A stretch of DNA of 64,000 nt from Hygrophila difformis. Its lineage: Eukaryota > Streptophyta > Magnoliopsida > Lamiales > Acanthaceae. Positions 23,641-32,522 of the stretch are shown in pieces (position 1 is the stretch's first letter; each line of letters starts with the position of its first letter). The notes below the pieces were generated by a model. The model was not told where the DNA came from. It searched no databases and saw only the letters and a list, made by a program, of their open reading frames with translations. Location: contig JAOANR010000011.1 of NCBI GenBank assembly GCA_030278955.1, positions 27,284,403 to 27,348,402 of the forward strand. Reading direction: 5' to 3'. The position numbers and the translations under genes are program-made.

Positions 23641-23974
23641 TGCTTCAACACTTAACCAAATTTCAGTTGTGGGATTTTCAATCTTTTTCCCATCTTTTTG
23701 GATTTTTGTGGGCTATATTATTCTTTTGCCCATCTTTTCATTCCTTTTTCTTTTCTTTTTCCTTTTTTCATGTTTTTTAGATTTTTCTAACACAAATACA
23801 ATTATAAATTGCATGTTTTGTGTCTTTTTATTACCGGCTCAATGTTTTTATAAACTCGCATTAATCTGTCAAATTCAACTGCTTTCTTATTGAAATAAGA
23901 TGGAATCACGATCAAAATGTCCGTCTCAGACACGGAAATGGATTGGAAATAATGGACAATTTTGGCCATTATCA

Positions 23975-23988
23975 ACATCCTCACATTT
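23975..23988 (-). other. polypurine-tract-like primer site of Athila-1
   Basis: Minus strand AAATGTGAGGATGT directly before the LTR start TGATAATGG. It is less purine-pure than a classical PPT. The same GTGAGGATGTTGA block recurs at 29957-29970 and 32397-32413. Confidence 0.5.
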
Positions 23989-25595
23989 AATACTGATCGT
24001 CCCCGAGCAGTCAGAGTCAGTGCTCCTAAGAGCTTGGACTCTGCATATTCAATCCATTTGCGTGGCCTCAAAAATTTCATTCTTTTTATATTGGGATAAG
24101 ACAATCAAAATTACAAGTATTAAACTCTCTTGGTTGCATTGTTTAATGGAATGATACTTCTCACTTGAGTGAACATACAAACCAATCATTATTGTTAATT
24201 CTTCTTGAATATGTGTTTAGAAAATCACATTGGCTTAATTCTTGAATTCAGGCATGACATGATCATTGATTAATAGAAACAGAGCCTCACATATAGTAGA
24301 ATCGGAAAGTTCACTCACTCTCAAGATTGGCTTTTATCATCAACGCTCAAAATCAAATTCAATTGAATTCTCCCATAGGCTTGCAACTGGACCAACTCGC
24401 CACCTACTCATTTCCTCAAATCGAGATCTCGAGGTCTTATTCAAGGTTATAACGGGGCATACGATTGTAACATTTGGTAGGAAAGGGAATTATTGGGCTA
24501 AAAAGTGACATGACACCATTCCACCATAACTTGGCATTTTGTAGAATCTATGATCATCATTATTTCTATCTTTCTTTTGTTTTTCTTTCCTTTTCTATTG
24601 CATGACATTAGACTTTGTCTAATTTGCTTTGTCATTTGCAATTTATTCTTGTTGAATAGATCTCAACTTTTTTTTTTTGAATCGGTTTATAGCATACCGA
24701 TTGATACATATTTGATGATCAAAAATTACAATGCCTTGATGGGATGGCTCATGTACACTTGGGTTTGATTTTCTTGGTCTTTTTGTAAGGCTGGGAATAA
24801 TATAGTGGTTTCAAAGGAAAATTAGGCTTAAAGGCTCAAGTTGGTTACTCCTAAAGGGAAAATGTTTTTGGGTTTGGAATTCAAACGAAAGCCACAATTT
24901 TGGGTTTTCTAAGTGCCTCGATCATTTGCTCAATTTCGGGAATATGGCATGGTCTTGAATCGGTCCCAATTGCAAGTTCTAGTGCCCTTTAATCGAATTG
25001 ATTCACACAATCAAAGAAGTATTGAGTAAAAATGACTCGGCTCAGATCTCACAAGGGACGGTTTGATCATGTCATACATTCATTTTCAAATTTAGTCTTT
25101 GAAAAATTTCTTGCAGCTTATTCAATCAAATTCTCAACATGAAAGTTTGTCAGTCTTTCAAGTGATCATATCATTGGATTTTTATAGCTCAAAACTTCAA
25201 GAATTCATGTCATGCATATTTTTAATTGTTTTATCCCAATGTAATAGTCTGAACATTTCATCATCAGCCTAAATTCAATATGTGAATTTAGGTGACAGAT
25301 TTATGCTTGTTTTATGCCGGTTTGTTTAATTGAAAGCAGTAAAAAGACACTGTGAACATGCAAGCATGTCACAGCTTGCTTTTGGTGTGACAGTCACTTA
25401 ATCTTGGACTGCCACACATCTCCTTTTTTTTTTTTTTCAAATAATAGAGAACTCAAGACGAAATTCTCTTGTAAAGCAGTAAATGTACATCAGTTACAAT
25501 AGATTTCCATGGTGAGGATGGGAAATGCACTGAATGAATGGAAAATCTAATGCATGATGTTTACAATGGAGCTCGCATGAATGTGATCACTTAGC
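23989..25595 (-). other. 3' noncoding region of Athila-1
   Basis: About 1.6 kb between the ORF3 stop and the PPT. AT-rich, with no ORF that resembles a protein. Poly-T runs at 24669-24679 and 25423-25438. I see no other structure. Confidence 0.6.
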
Positions 25596-28500
25596 TTAGT
25601 CCTTCTTCTCCGCGGGCCGTGTGGAGGAACCGGTGGCATCTCCTGGAGGTGATGGGAACTTGCTGAGGATGGTCTTCATCATTTCGGCTTGATTGTCGAA
25701 CATCCTAGCTTGACTGGCGAACACTGCTTCGAACATTTTTCTATTCTTTTCCTCATTCTCAATCCTTTCTTGATGCTGCCTGGCTGCTTCCTTTCTGAAC
25801 TCCTCTTCTCTCTCAAACATTCTCAACCTAAACTCTTCCTCTTTCTGCATTTGTTTCTCGTGAGTCGAAACAATGGCATCGGCCAACGATCTGACACTCT
25901 GCATCATTGACTCTCCCATTCTGCTCACTGCTTCTAGAGTTTGGGAATCAGCTGGATATTGAGACACAGTTGGGCTTCTGTGCGAGGGTCGGACTGGATG
26001 TCTTCGTGATAAGCTTGGAGTGGAAACATCAGTTCCAAGATGAGTGGGAGTGGGAGCAGGTTCTGTTGGTGTGACTGCAGCTTCTTCTGTTGAAGGTACC
26101 GCTTCAGTACGGTCCTCCTTCTTGCGTCCCTTGCGTCCGGCTGTTGGTGTCCTAGGAGTGTATCTGGATTGAGCGTCTGATTCTTCCGGCATAATGTATG
26201 TAACTGGTCTAGTTATCCTTGTCTTTGGGACTGGGATTGGCCGGCTCATATCAATAAGATCGCTCTCTGCAAAAACTGTTAGATCTACTCCTTGGGCCTC
26301 ACAAATTCTCCTGATGAGGTTGGGATAGCATAAAGCAGCAGCTCTGGTGCCCGTGACTTTTGTTGTCATGACATGGAAAATCTGCTCCCCCACATTGATC
26401 TTTAGTCCATGCCAAATCTTGGCAAAACCCTTCAACATTCGACCAGATGTTTCATGTGCATGAGGGTTTGGCCTAATCTTTGACATGTAGAAGTCATAGG
26501 AGGGTTGAAATTCCAGCTTCAGGTGTTTTGCTTTAAAGGGGATTTCACCAGTGTAGCTCTCAGCAGTAAGGGACCTAGTGATGTTTTCGTGATATTGCCT
26601 GTCAGCTGCCCTGCTTGCTCCCTTCTCAAAATGCTCAGTTGTCGGGATTTCTGACCTCCAGTTGGGTGTGCCAAGGAAGTTGTTCAAGTATTCTCCAGAG
26701 ATGTCTACGTCAACTCCTCGCACCCAACTTGTCTTGGGTGTGGCATTGATGTTGCAGTAGAATTCCCGAACCAATTCTGCTATCCCGGGTTCAGCGTGAT
26801 GCTTAAGGAACTCAGTCCATCCGTGGTTTTCTTTCAATGTGAGTAGCATTGGATGATCAATCATTTCTGGACTGAACCCTTTATCAGGGACAAATACTCC
26901 ACTTAGTGCCATGTATCGTCCCGCATTCTGCTCATTCCCGTTGAACCTCCTCATTATGTCAGCATCATCCGTGATGCGGAATTTTCTGAACTTCTTAGTG
27001 GATACACCCAGTCTGCCCCTTGAAGTTGAGTTGGCCCAATAATCAGCCGATCGCACTGATCCGGTTGATTCTTGGGTTCCTTCAGTTCCTGCTTGTTCTC
27101 CATCAGAGTCAGAATTTTCCCTTGGCTGTTCCCTCTGTTCAGTTTGCTCGTGCTGTTCTGATTCAACCTGTGTATTCGGTTGTGGCTCTTCCTCAGTTTG
27201 TCTCAACTCAGTTTCTTCACCTCCTTGAGTTGCTCCCTGCTCGTGTGCATTACAAGGATCTTCATGGAATACAGAATTTAAGAAATCCTCGGAAAGATAG
27301 GGATCGGCAACATGCTGGTATTCTTGTTGTGATGCCTCAACTTCCTTCCCGATGTTAAGGTCTCCCAATTGTTCTTCCATGTCGTCTCCTTGTTCCACAG
27401 GAATGTTGAGATCGTATTGGAGTATTTGCTGAAATGACTTGTCCTTAAAGTAGTTTTCTATGGTTTCCAAGTCCGTTTGCTTGTCACCACCACTACTTTC
27501 AGTTCTCACTGTTTCTTGCATTGTGGGTTGCGGTTGAGTAATGGCTGCCGCTAGAGTTTGTGCCGTTATGTCATTCAAGTCACTCGCAAGCTCGGCGAAC
27601 TTCTTCTTCGATTCTTCAAATCTGACATTGCCCTCGTGCACCATTTCCTCTATCTCCTCTGTGGGTCGCATTGCCTCCATTGCTTTCTCAACATCCGCCT
27701 TTTTGTCATTTCTGCGAGCAGTAGGTCTCTTTACTTGTTCCTCCTTTTCCCTGGCCCATTCTGCTGGCTCAGCTTTCACCTTGACAGGAATAATGTCGGT
27801 TCCGCTGATTATCTGACAATCATCGTCCCCGACCTCAACCTGTATTTCAGTGTCAGCTTTCTTCTTCTTCTCTAGCTCCGCCTGCAATTTTTCAGCAGCT
27901 TTTCTATTCTCCTCTTCCTCTCGGGCTTTTCTAATATTTTCCTCCATTTCAGCTTTCCTGGCGTCTTCTTCTGCTCTCTTGGCCTCCTCCTCGGCTGCTT
28001 TGGCCATTTGTTCTTTCCAAAGTCGATTTTTCTCGGCCCTTGTAGCTTCCATTTTCTGCTTCCACTCCTCTGTTTCTTTTGCCATTTCGATCTCAGCCTC
28101 CTCCTTCTCCCTTCTTGCTCTTTCAGCTTGTCGGGCCTCGTACTCGGCTTTTCTCTGTGCCTCAATCCTATCCATCTCAGCTTCCTCTTGAGCTATCCTT
28201 GCTGCTTCTGCATCGGCTTCTTCCTGAGCCTTCTTTGCCAATTCTGTATCGGCTTGCACTTGGGCCTTATGCTGTTGTTCTTTCTTGGATAACTCAATGG
28301 CTTGATTCTTGCCTTTGTCTTTTTGCTTGGAAGGCTCACCATAGAATTTGGGCACAGGGGGAATGATCCTTGGCTGACTCGGGGGTTCTTGGATTTTGAT
28401 CTGAGGCTCAGCAGACTTTTCAGACTTTTCTTTATCTGTCAACCTGATCAGTTTTCTCTTCTTCTTGGGTGGCTCTGGTTCGGATTCAGTCTGAGAGGGT

Positions 28501-29963
28501 TCAAATTCGGCAGGGTCAGATTGCTCGGAGGTCGGATCAACATAATCGTCAATGATCTGTTCTTCATCCTCAACACTCAATCCAAGTTCCGGTCCTTTGA
28601 TCTTCAGAAATTTTTGGATGAATTCAGGCTCAGACATAGCAGTGAGTTGCGCAGTCCATTTGAGTGTGAAATATCTGCCTAGGACACCTTGGAATCCCGT
28701 GTTATACTGCAAACGAGGTCGGTGTTCTTGACAGTGCCTTAGACCTTCTGCATCCATTTCACATAGCAGGTCGAAGAACCTCTTTTTCATCTCTGTGTAC
28801 AAGGTGTCCATGATGTCCGCCTCTTTTTCCTTTAGATGTCTAAGGTCTCGGACTGGTGGAATGTTGAGAAACTCCAAACACTTGTTTTTGCCCATGACTG
28901 AGATCTGTTTCCTCTTGCGTCCCATTCTGTCCCATGATCTGTTTCGAATCATCGCGATGCATTCAGCTCTCATTAGCTCAAAATTGGGCATTCCCTTCAT
29001 TGTAGCCTTTCGGGGTTCAACTGCCGGAATCCTTTGTGGTAAGAAGACTGGCATAATCTCCACATTTCCCGGAGGTATTACTAATCCCGGTCTTAGTACA
29101 GACTCCCTGATGTCCTTTTCCCATTTTCCCCATGCAATCATGTATTCCCCCCACAGTTTCCTGACTGCTTTTGTTTTCTCAATAATCGAATCTAGCATGG
29201 GAGTGTGGTGGGCTTGTCTGTAGTTCAGCACTGCCTGGAGAGAGTCCCGGAAGTTGCATGTCATTTCAGTATGACGCTCTTTTGCACGCAATGTCAGCCA
29301 TAGCTGCTCCTCCGGTCCGCAAATGGTCCCATTGTCGAATAGTTCCTTCTTGTACGTAAACGGAAAGGCCTCTGTCATGGAGAGTACACCAGTTGACGCA
29401 ACTAGGTACGGTGGAGGCGTCTTGGGGGCATACTGCATTTTTACTTCCCTTGTAATGGGTGGTTGGATGAGGACTGGTTCAAAGGCTGAGGCTCTCCTAT
29501 CTCCGAAGTGGATTTCAAGCATTCTGTTCCAATAAGCCTTCTGTCGTTTCATTCTCCAAACCATCCGCTCATAGTGAACTCTCGGGTCGTCAAACCGTTG
29601 ATCGTACCTTGCCTCATCGAACTCTTGGTTCCAGAAGTTACATACATGTTGGCAAAAGTCTCTTTCTAAGCCCGTCGCTCTATCATTTCTTTCTTCCTCT
29701 GGAATCGCATTCCACCACTGGTCCTTCATTTCGAACCTCCATTCAATCTGGTGGTCCATAGGCAGGTTATGCTCATTCCTTATGGCCACCCTATTTTCCT
29801 CTGCCTCTTTCTTCAGTCTCTCAATTTCCAAGAAAGCACGATCTGGAGTTGTCTTTGGAAGACCCATCAGGGAATCTATAATGAATTGATCCCTGGAGAG
29901 AAAAAGAGCTGGGGCTATTTTTAACAAATTTTTGATAAGTGGATCCGAGTTGAAAGTCAACAT
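25596..29963 (-). CDS. Athila-1 ORF3: giant nuclear-type protein in the env position, about 1455 residues
   Basis: Uninterrupted ORF. The first ATG is at 29963 (MLTFNSDPLIKNLLKIAP). Residues 1-450 are charged and Trp-rich with no recognised fold. Near residue 500 there is a classical NLS (PPKKKRKLIRL). Residues about 560-706 are a very long K/E/A/R coiled coil (KAEYEARQAERARREKEEAE). Residues about 730-980 are acidic and Gln-rich. Residues about 985-1260 resemble the putative plant transposon protein domain found in Athila/Tat ORFs (NENHGWTEFLKHH-type start, VREFYCNIN, WVRGVDVDISGEYLNNFLGT, IWHGLKINVGEQIFHVM). Residues about 1350-1440 are a second coiled coil. I see no signal peptide or transmembrane segment, so 'env-like' fits only by position. 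Athila third ORFs known to me are much shorter. It is intact while the pol of the same element has frameshifts. Confidence 0.75.
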   Translation of the reverse strand: MLTFNSDPLIKNLLKIAPALFLSRDQFIIDSLMGLPKTTPDRAFLEIERLKKEAEENRVAIRNEHNLPMDHQIEWRFEMKDQWWNAIPEEERNDRATGLERDFCQHVCNFWNQEFDEARYDQRFDDPRVHYERMVWRMKRQKAYWNRMLEIHFGDRRASAFEPVLIQPPITREVKMQYAPKTPPPYLVASTGVLSMTEAFPFTYKKELFDNGTICGPEEQLWLTLRAKERHTEMTCNFRDSLQAVLNYRQAHHTPMLDSIIEKTKAVRKLWGEYMIAWGKWEKDIRESVLRPGLVIPPGNVEIMPVFLPQRIPAVEPRKATMKGMPNFELMRAECIAMIRNRSWDRMGRKRKQISVMGKNKCLEFLNIPPVRDLRHLKEKEADIMDTLYTEMKKRFFDLLCEMDAEGLRHCQEHRPRLQYNTGFQGVLGRYFTLKWTAQLTAMSEPEFIQKFLKIKGPELGLSVEDEEQIIDDYVDPTSEQSDPAEFEPSQTESEPEPPKKKRKLIRLTDKEKSEKSAEPQIKIQEPPSQPRIIPPVPKFYGEPSKQKDKGKNQAIELSKKEQQHKAQVQADTELAKKAQEEADAEAARIAQEEAEMDRIEAQRKAEYEARQAERARREKEEAEIEMAKETEEWKQKMEATRAEKNRLWKEQMAKAAEEEAKRAEEDARKAEMEENIRKAREEEENRKAAEKLQAELEKKKKADTEIQVEVGDDDCQIISGTDIIPVKVKAEPAEWAREKEEQVKRPTARRNDKKADVEKAMEAMRPTEEIEEMVHEGNVRFEESKKKFAELASDLNDITAQTLAAAITQPQPTMQETVRTESSGGDKQTDLETIENYFKDKSFQQILQYDLNIPVEQGDDMEEQLGDLNIGKEVEASQQEYQHVADPYLSEDFLNSVFHEDPCNAHEQGATQGGEETELRQTEEEPQPNTQVESEQHEQTEQREQPRENSDSDGEQAGTEGTQESTGSVRSADYWANSTSRGRLGVSTKKFRKFRITDDADIMRRFNGNEQNAGRYMALSGVFVPDKGFSPEMIDHPMLLTLKENHGWTEFLKHHAEPGIAELVREFYCNINATPKTSWVRGVDVDISGEYLNNFLGTPNWRSEIPTTEHFEKGASRAADRQYHENITRSLTAESYTGEIPFKAKHLKLEFQPSYDFYMSKIRPNPHAHETSGRMLKGFAKIWHGLKINVGEQIFHVMTTKVTGTRAAALCYPNLIRRICEAQGVDLTVFAESDLIDMSRPIPVPKTRITRPVTYIMPEESDAQSRYTPRTPTAGRKGRKKEDRTEAVPSTEEAAVTPTEPAPTPTHLGTDVSTPSLSRRHPVRPSHRSPTVSQYPADSQTLEAVSRMGESMMQSVRSLADAIVSTHEKQMQKEEEFRLRMFEREEEFRKEAARQHQERIENEEKNRKMFEAVFASQARMFDNQAEMMKTILSKFPSPPGDATGSSTRPAEKKD

Positions 29964-29979
29964 CCTCACATTTTGAGCT
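29957..29979 (-). promoter_or_regulatory. second GTGAGGATGTTGA block, at the ORF3 start, with hairpin
   Basis: Minus strand AAAATGTGAGGATGTTGAC overlaps the ORF3 start codon. CTCACATTT just upstream (about 29991-29999) pairs with AAAATGTGAG, giving a hairpin that ends at the start codon. The block repeats the PPT motif of 23975. Confidence 0.45.
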
Positions 29980-31329
29980 AAGCTCTAAATGTGAGTTAAT
30001 TGGTTTCTAATCGAATTTATAGAAAGAAAAACATAGAGCTGGATTGTTAAATCTAACTCTTATTGTAGCAGAAATGAGGAAAGCAAGAGAGAGATAAGGA
30101 TCTTGGATCCTTAAAATTTTCTTGGACTATGAATAGTCTAAGATGTTTTTGGGTGGTCGAAGGACCAAAAAGAGAAAATTTCGTAGGTTGTTGAGCCTAC
30201 GAAGGGATTTTTGATTTTTCTCATCACTTAACAAGTGATTGAAATCATGTGAGATAGGGGAGATAAGAGATTAATGATGAAAAGCAAATGCAAGAGATGA
30301 ATTATGTAATCACTAGTATGTAACAATGGACCATGACTAAAAATAAGAAATAAAAATAAAAGTAGACATGCATACATACAAAAGGTGATTTTTGGGTTTT
30401 TATGAAAAAGTGTTGACTTGTTTATTTAATGAAATTAGGGGTGTAAGTGGTCCCCCATTTGGATTTTGTTTTGGAAAGTGGGTTTTTAAGGAATAGAACA
30501 AAACATTCCTCATGAATATTCCCCACTTGTTCCAAATTGCACAAGAATCAACACTTAAATAAAGAATACTCTGAAAATTTGTCTTTTTACACATAAATGA
30601 CTTGCCAAAAGTGTTGGAAAAATTTTGGCATGGTTTCGTCTGTACCATGTGTCCTGTATGTGCAAAAATCAACTTCTAGAGTTGAGTTTGCAAAGTGTGG
30701 GCAACATGTACCCGACAAAAGCATTTATTACCAATTTACTCATATAATATAATACATGCAAATACCAAAAGAAATGAGAACAATTGATCCATCTATACTA
30801 CTGTAATGTACTAATGTTACCAACAAAACTCATGCTTTAAAAACATAAATTTTGCAGATATCATCAATATGCATTTCGAGTCATCATTAACAACTTTCTA
30901 CTGATAAAAAAAAAAAAACAACACAGTGGGCACAGGAAACTGTCTACAGTGTTAACCCTACTCACAGATTACTCAAACACCAACACAGATAAACAAAAAT
31001 GCACATAAACAAAACCATCAAAACTAAACAGAAACCATATTTTTAAGGGTTTTGAAACCCTTATTTTCAAAATGAGAACACCCCTCATCACAGAAACGTT
31101 CGAACCCTCAAAAATGGCAGTTTCAACATAAATCCCTAGAAACCTAGGTTCTGCCTACTTGGTTCTAAGTCATCTTCGAACATGCCTACCCTATTCCAAC
31201 CACATTCCGACCTTCCCTGTTGTAAAAACAGAGCACATTCCCTCCCCAACCCCGATTTCACAAGGAATACGAAGGGACGAAACTGAAAACTGCGAAAACT
31301 GAGCTCGAAAATGCAAAAGAACCACTTAC

Positions 31330-31367
31330 CCCCGACTCCCACTTGGATTTGACGAAGAGGATGCCAT
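31330..31367 (-). other. candidate first coding exon for ORF3
   Basis: ATG at 31367 opens MASSSSNPSGSR, followed after 38 nt by a strong donor GGGG|GTAAGTGG. If joined to an acceptor-like GTGAG|GATG just before the ORF3 ATG, the phase is right (2 nt plus 1 nt). The acceptor lacks a good pyrimidine tract, so this remains a hypothesis. Confidence 0.3.
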
Positions 31368-31502
31368 TTCCGACGGGTATAAATAGAGGGAAAGTCGAAA
31401 TCTTTGGCCGGTTTCGCGAGGAAGACAGTTTCGCGAGAGAGAACACGGGAGGGGTTTTTGGAAGAGTGAAAAGTGAAAGTGAGGGAAAATGAGAGGGAAA
31501 GA

Positions 31503-31515
31503 GGGTATAAAAAGG
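31503..31515. promoter_or_regulatory. TATA-like site between array 3 and the candidate ORF3 exon
   Basis: Minus strand CCTTTTTATACCC, about 20 bp after the array and 136 bp before the candidate ATG. The plus strand reads GGGTATAAAAAGG, a better TATA box, so orientation is uncertain. A second site (TATTTATA on the minus strand) is at about 31377-31386. Confidence 0.35.
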
Positions 31516-31532
31516 ATTCGGAAGGGGAGGTT

Positions 31533-32071
31533 CGAATTATTGCATCAATTCGAATTAATACGAATTGATGCATTCTGTGATGGGTGGAGCTATTCAGGCC
31601 AATTCAAATTAATTCGAATTGGCTTGAAAGACAAAATACACACACAAGTTCGAATTCTGAATCAATTCGAATTAATTCGAATTGACTCATAATTCGAACC
31701 TGGTGGTGGGGATTGACTTCGCATAGAAATGCTTTTGTGACCTAATTCGAATTATTGGTGTGGTTCGAATTAATTCGAACTTCCCCACAATTCGAATTGC
31801 TCACTTGCATAAGAAAATGCCTTTTGTATGCTAATTCGAATTAGTTAGGCAATTCGAATTAATTCGAATTGCCTTATAATTCGAATTGCAATACTTGGCC
31901 TAATAAAACATCCGAAAATTCTGCCTTGGGTGCCAATTCGAATTTGCATGTCAATTCGAATTAATTCGAATTGCCTGCATAATTCGAATTAACTAATCCG
32001 AGAGTGAAAATTTCCAAGGCAAAACGCCTTATGTGGTTTGTTCCAAGCAATTCGAATCAATTCGAATTTTC
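31533..32071. repeat. AATTCGAATT cassette array 3, internal to Athila-1, upstream of ORF3
   Basis: Units near 31533, 31600, 31649, 31742, 31830, 31934 and 32047, again with box, fused pair, box. The units at 31742, 31830 and 31934 are the most complete. The array sits 340-880 bp after a GTGAGGATGTTGAT block (32397), much as array 1 sits 330-740 bp after the same block at the LTR start. Confidence 0.9.
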
Positions 32072-32396
32072 TTGAAATGAAAATTAAACCACATCCAAGA
32101 CTTAGGAAAATTTGGATTTTCAAAAATATTGTTCAAGGGATGAACTAAATAGCAAACATATCTACACAGAAATGGAATCTAAAACATATTGCTTGCATAA
32201 ATTAGGTTGGGTTAACAATTTTATTTTATGAATTTAGTCTGGATTTTAGATTTCTCTAAATTCCAAAATTAACCTCCATTAAATATAATGTTAACCCAAC
32301 CGGAAACCTGGTTTTTGGAAGCTTCATCTTTCTTTTTGTTGGTTCCTCGAATTCCTGCAAAATAATTATAAATAAGTATTAGGTTTTCTCCAAATA

Positions 32397-32438
32397 TCAA
32401 CATCCTCACATTTAGAGTCTTAGTACTCTAAATGTTCA
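32397..32438 (-). promoter_or_regulatory. third GTGAGGATGTTGA block, after pol, with hairpin
   Basis: Minus strand CTCTAAATGTGAGGATGTTG followed by ATATTTGG. Just upstream CATTTAGAGT can pair with ACTCTAAATG across a short loop. It lies 85-125 bp after the pol stop, where a 3' PPT would be expected in an element without ORF3. Confidence 0.5.
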
Positions 32439-32522
32439 ATTGATTTTTTTTTTTTTTTGGATACTTTGTCCCAATAAAAATAAGTGGAGCAAGTAATAAA
32501 TAAGTAAGTATATGTATAATAT

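Larger units (their letters stand above)
19126..23974 (-). repeat. 3' LTR of Athila-1 (complete, about 4849 bp)
   Basis: On the minus strand it starts TGATAATGGCC right after the PPT and ends GTCAAAAGTTTCA. 19126-22429 is repeated at 38454-41773. The outer 1.5 kb (22430-23974) has no partner on the right because the other LTR is truncated, but its start matches the LTR start of Athila-2. It contains two AATTCGAATT arrays, a TATA-like site and an internal copy of the PBS. Confidence 0.8.
29980..32396 (-). other. noncoding region between pol and ORF3 of Athila-1
   Basis: About 2.4 kb with no plausible protein beyond one short candidate exon at 31330-31367. It contains an AATTCGAATT array (31533-32071), TATA-like sites, a pyrimidine-rich minus-strand stretch (about 31440-31500) and a poly-A run on the plus strand (30907-30918). 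The layout suggests an internal promoter and leader or intron for ORF3. Confidence 0.5.

Noticed and set aside
27850..28191. Ser/Phe/Ala-rich plus-strand ORFs over ORF3
   Set aside because: They are antisense of the K/E/A/R coiled coil.
25596..29963. ORF3 as a retroviral-type envelope protein
   Set aside because: It occupies the env position, but I see no signal peptide, fusion peptide or membrane helix, and it has an NLS and long charged coiled coils.
31533..32071. AATTCGAATT arrays as a CRISPR-like array
   Set aside because: The context is a plant retrotransposon, the repeats are short palindromes with unequal internal spacing, and there are no cas genes.
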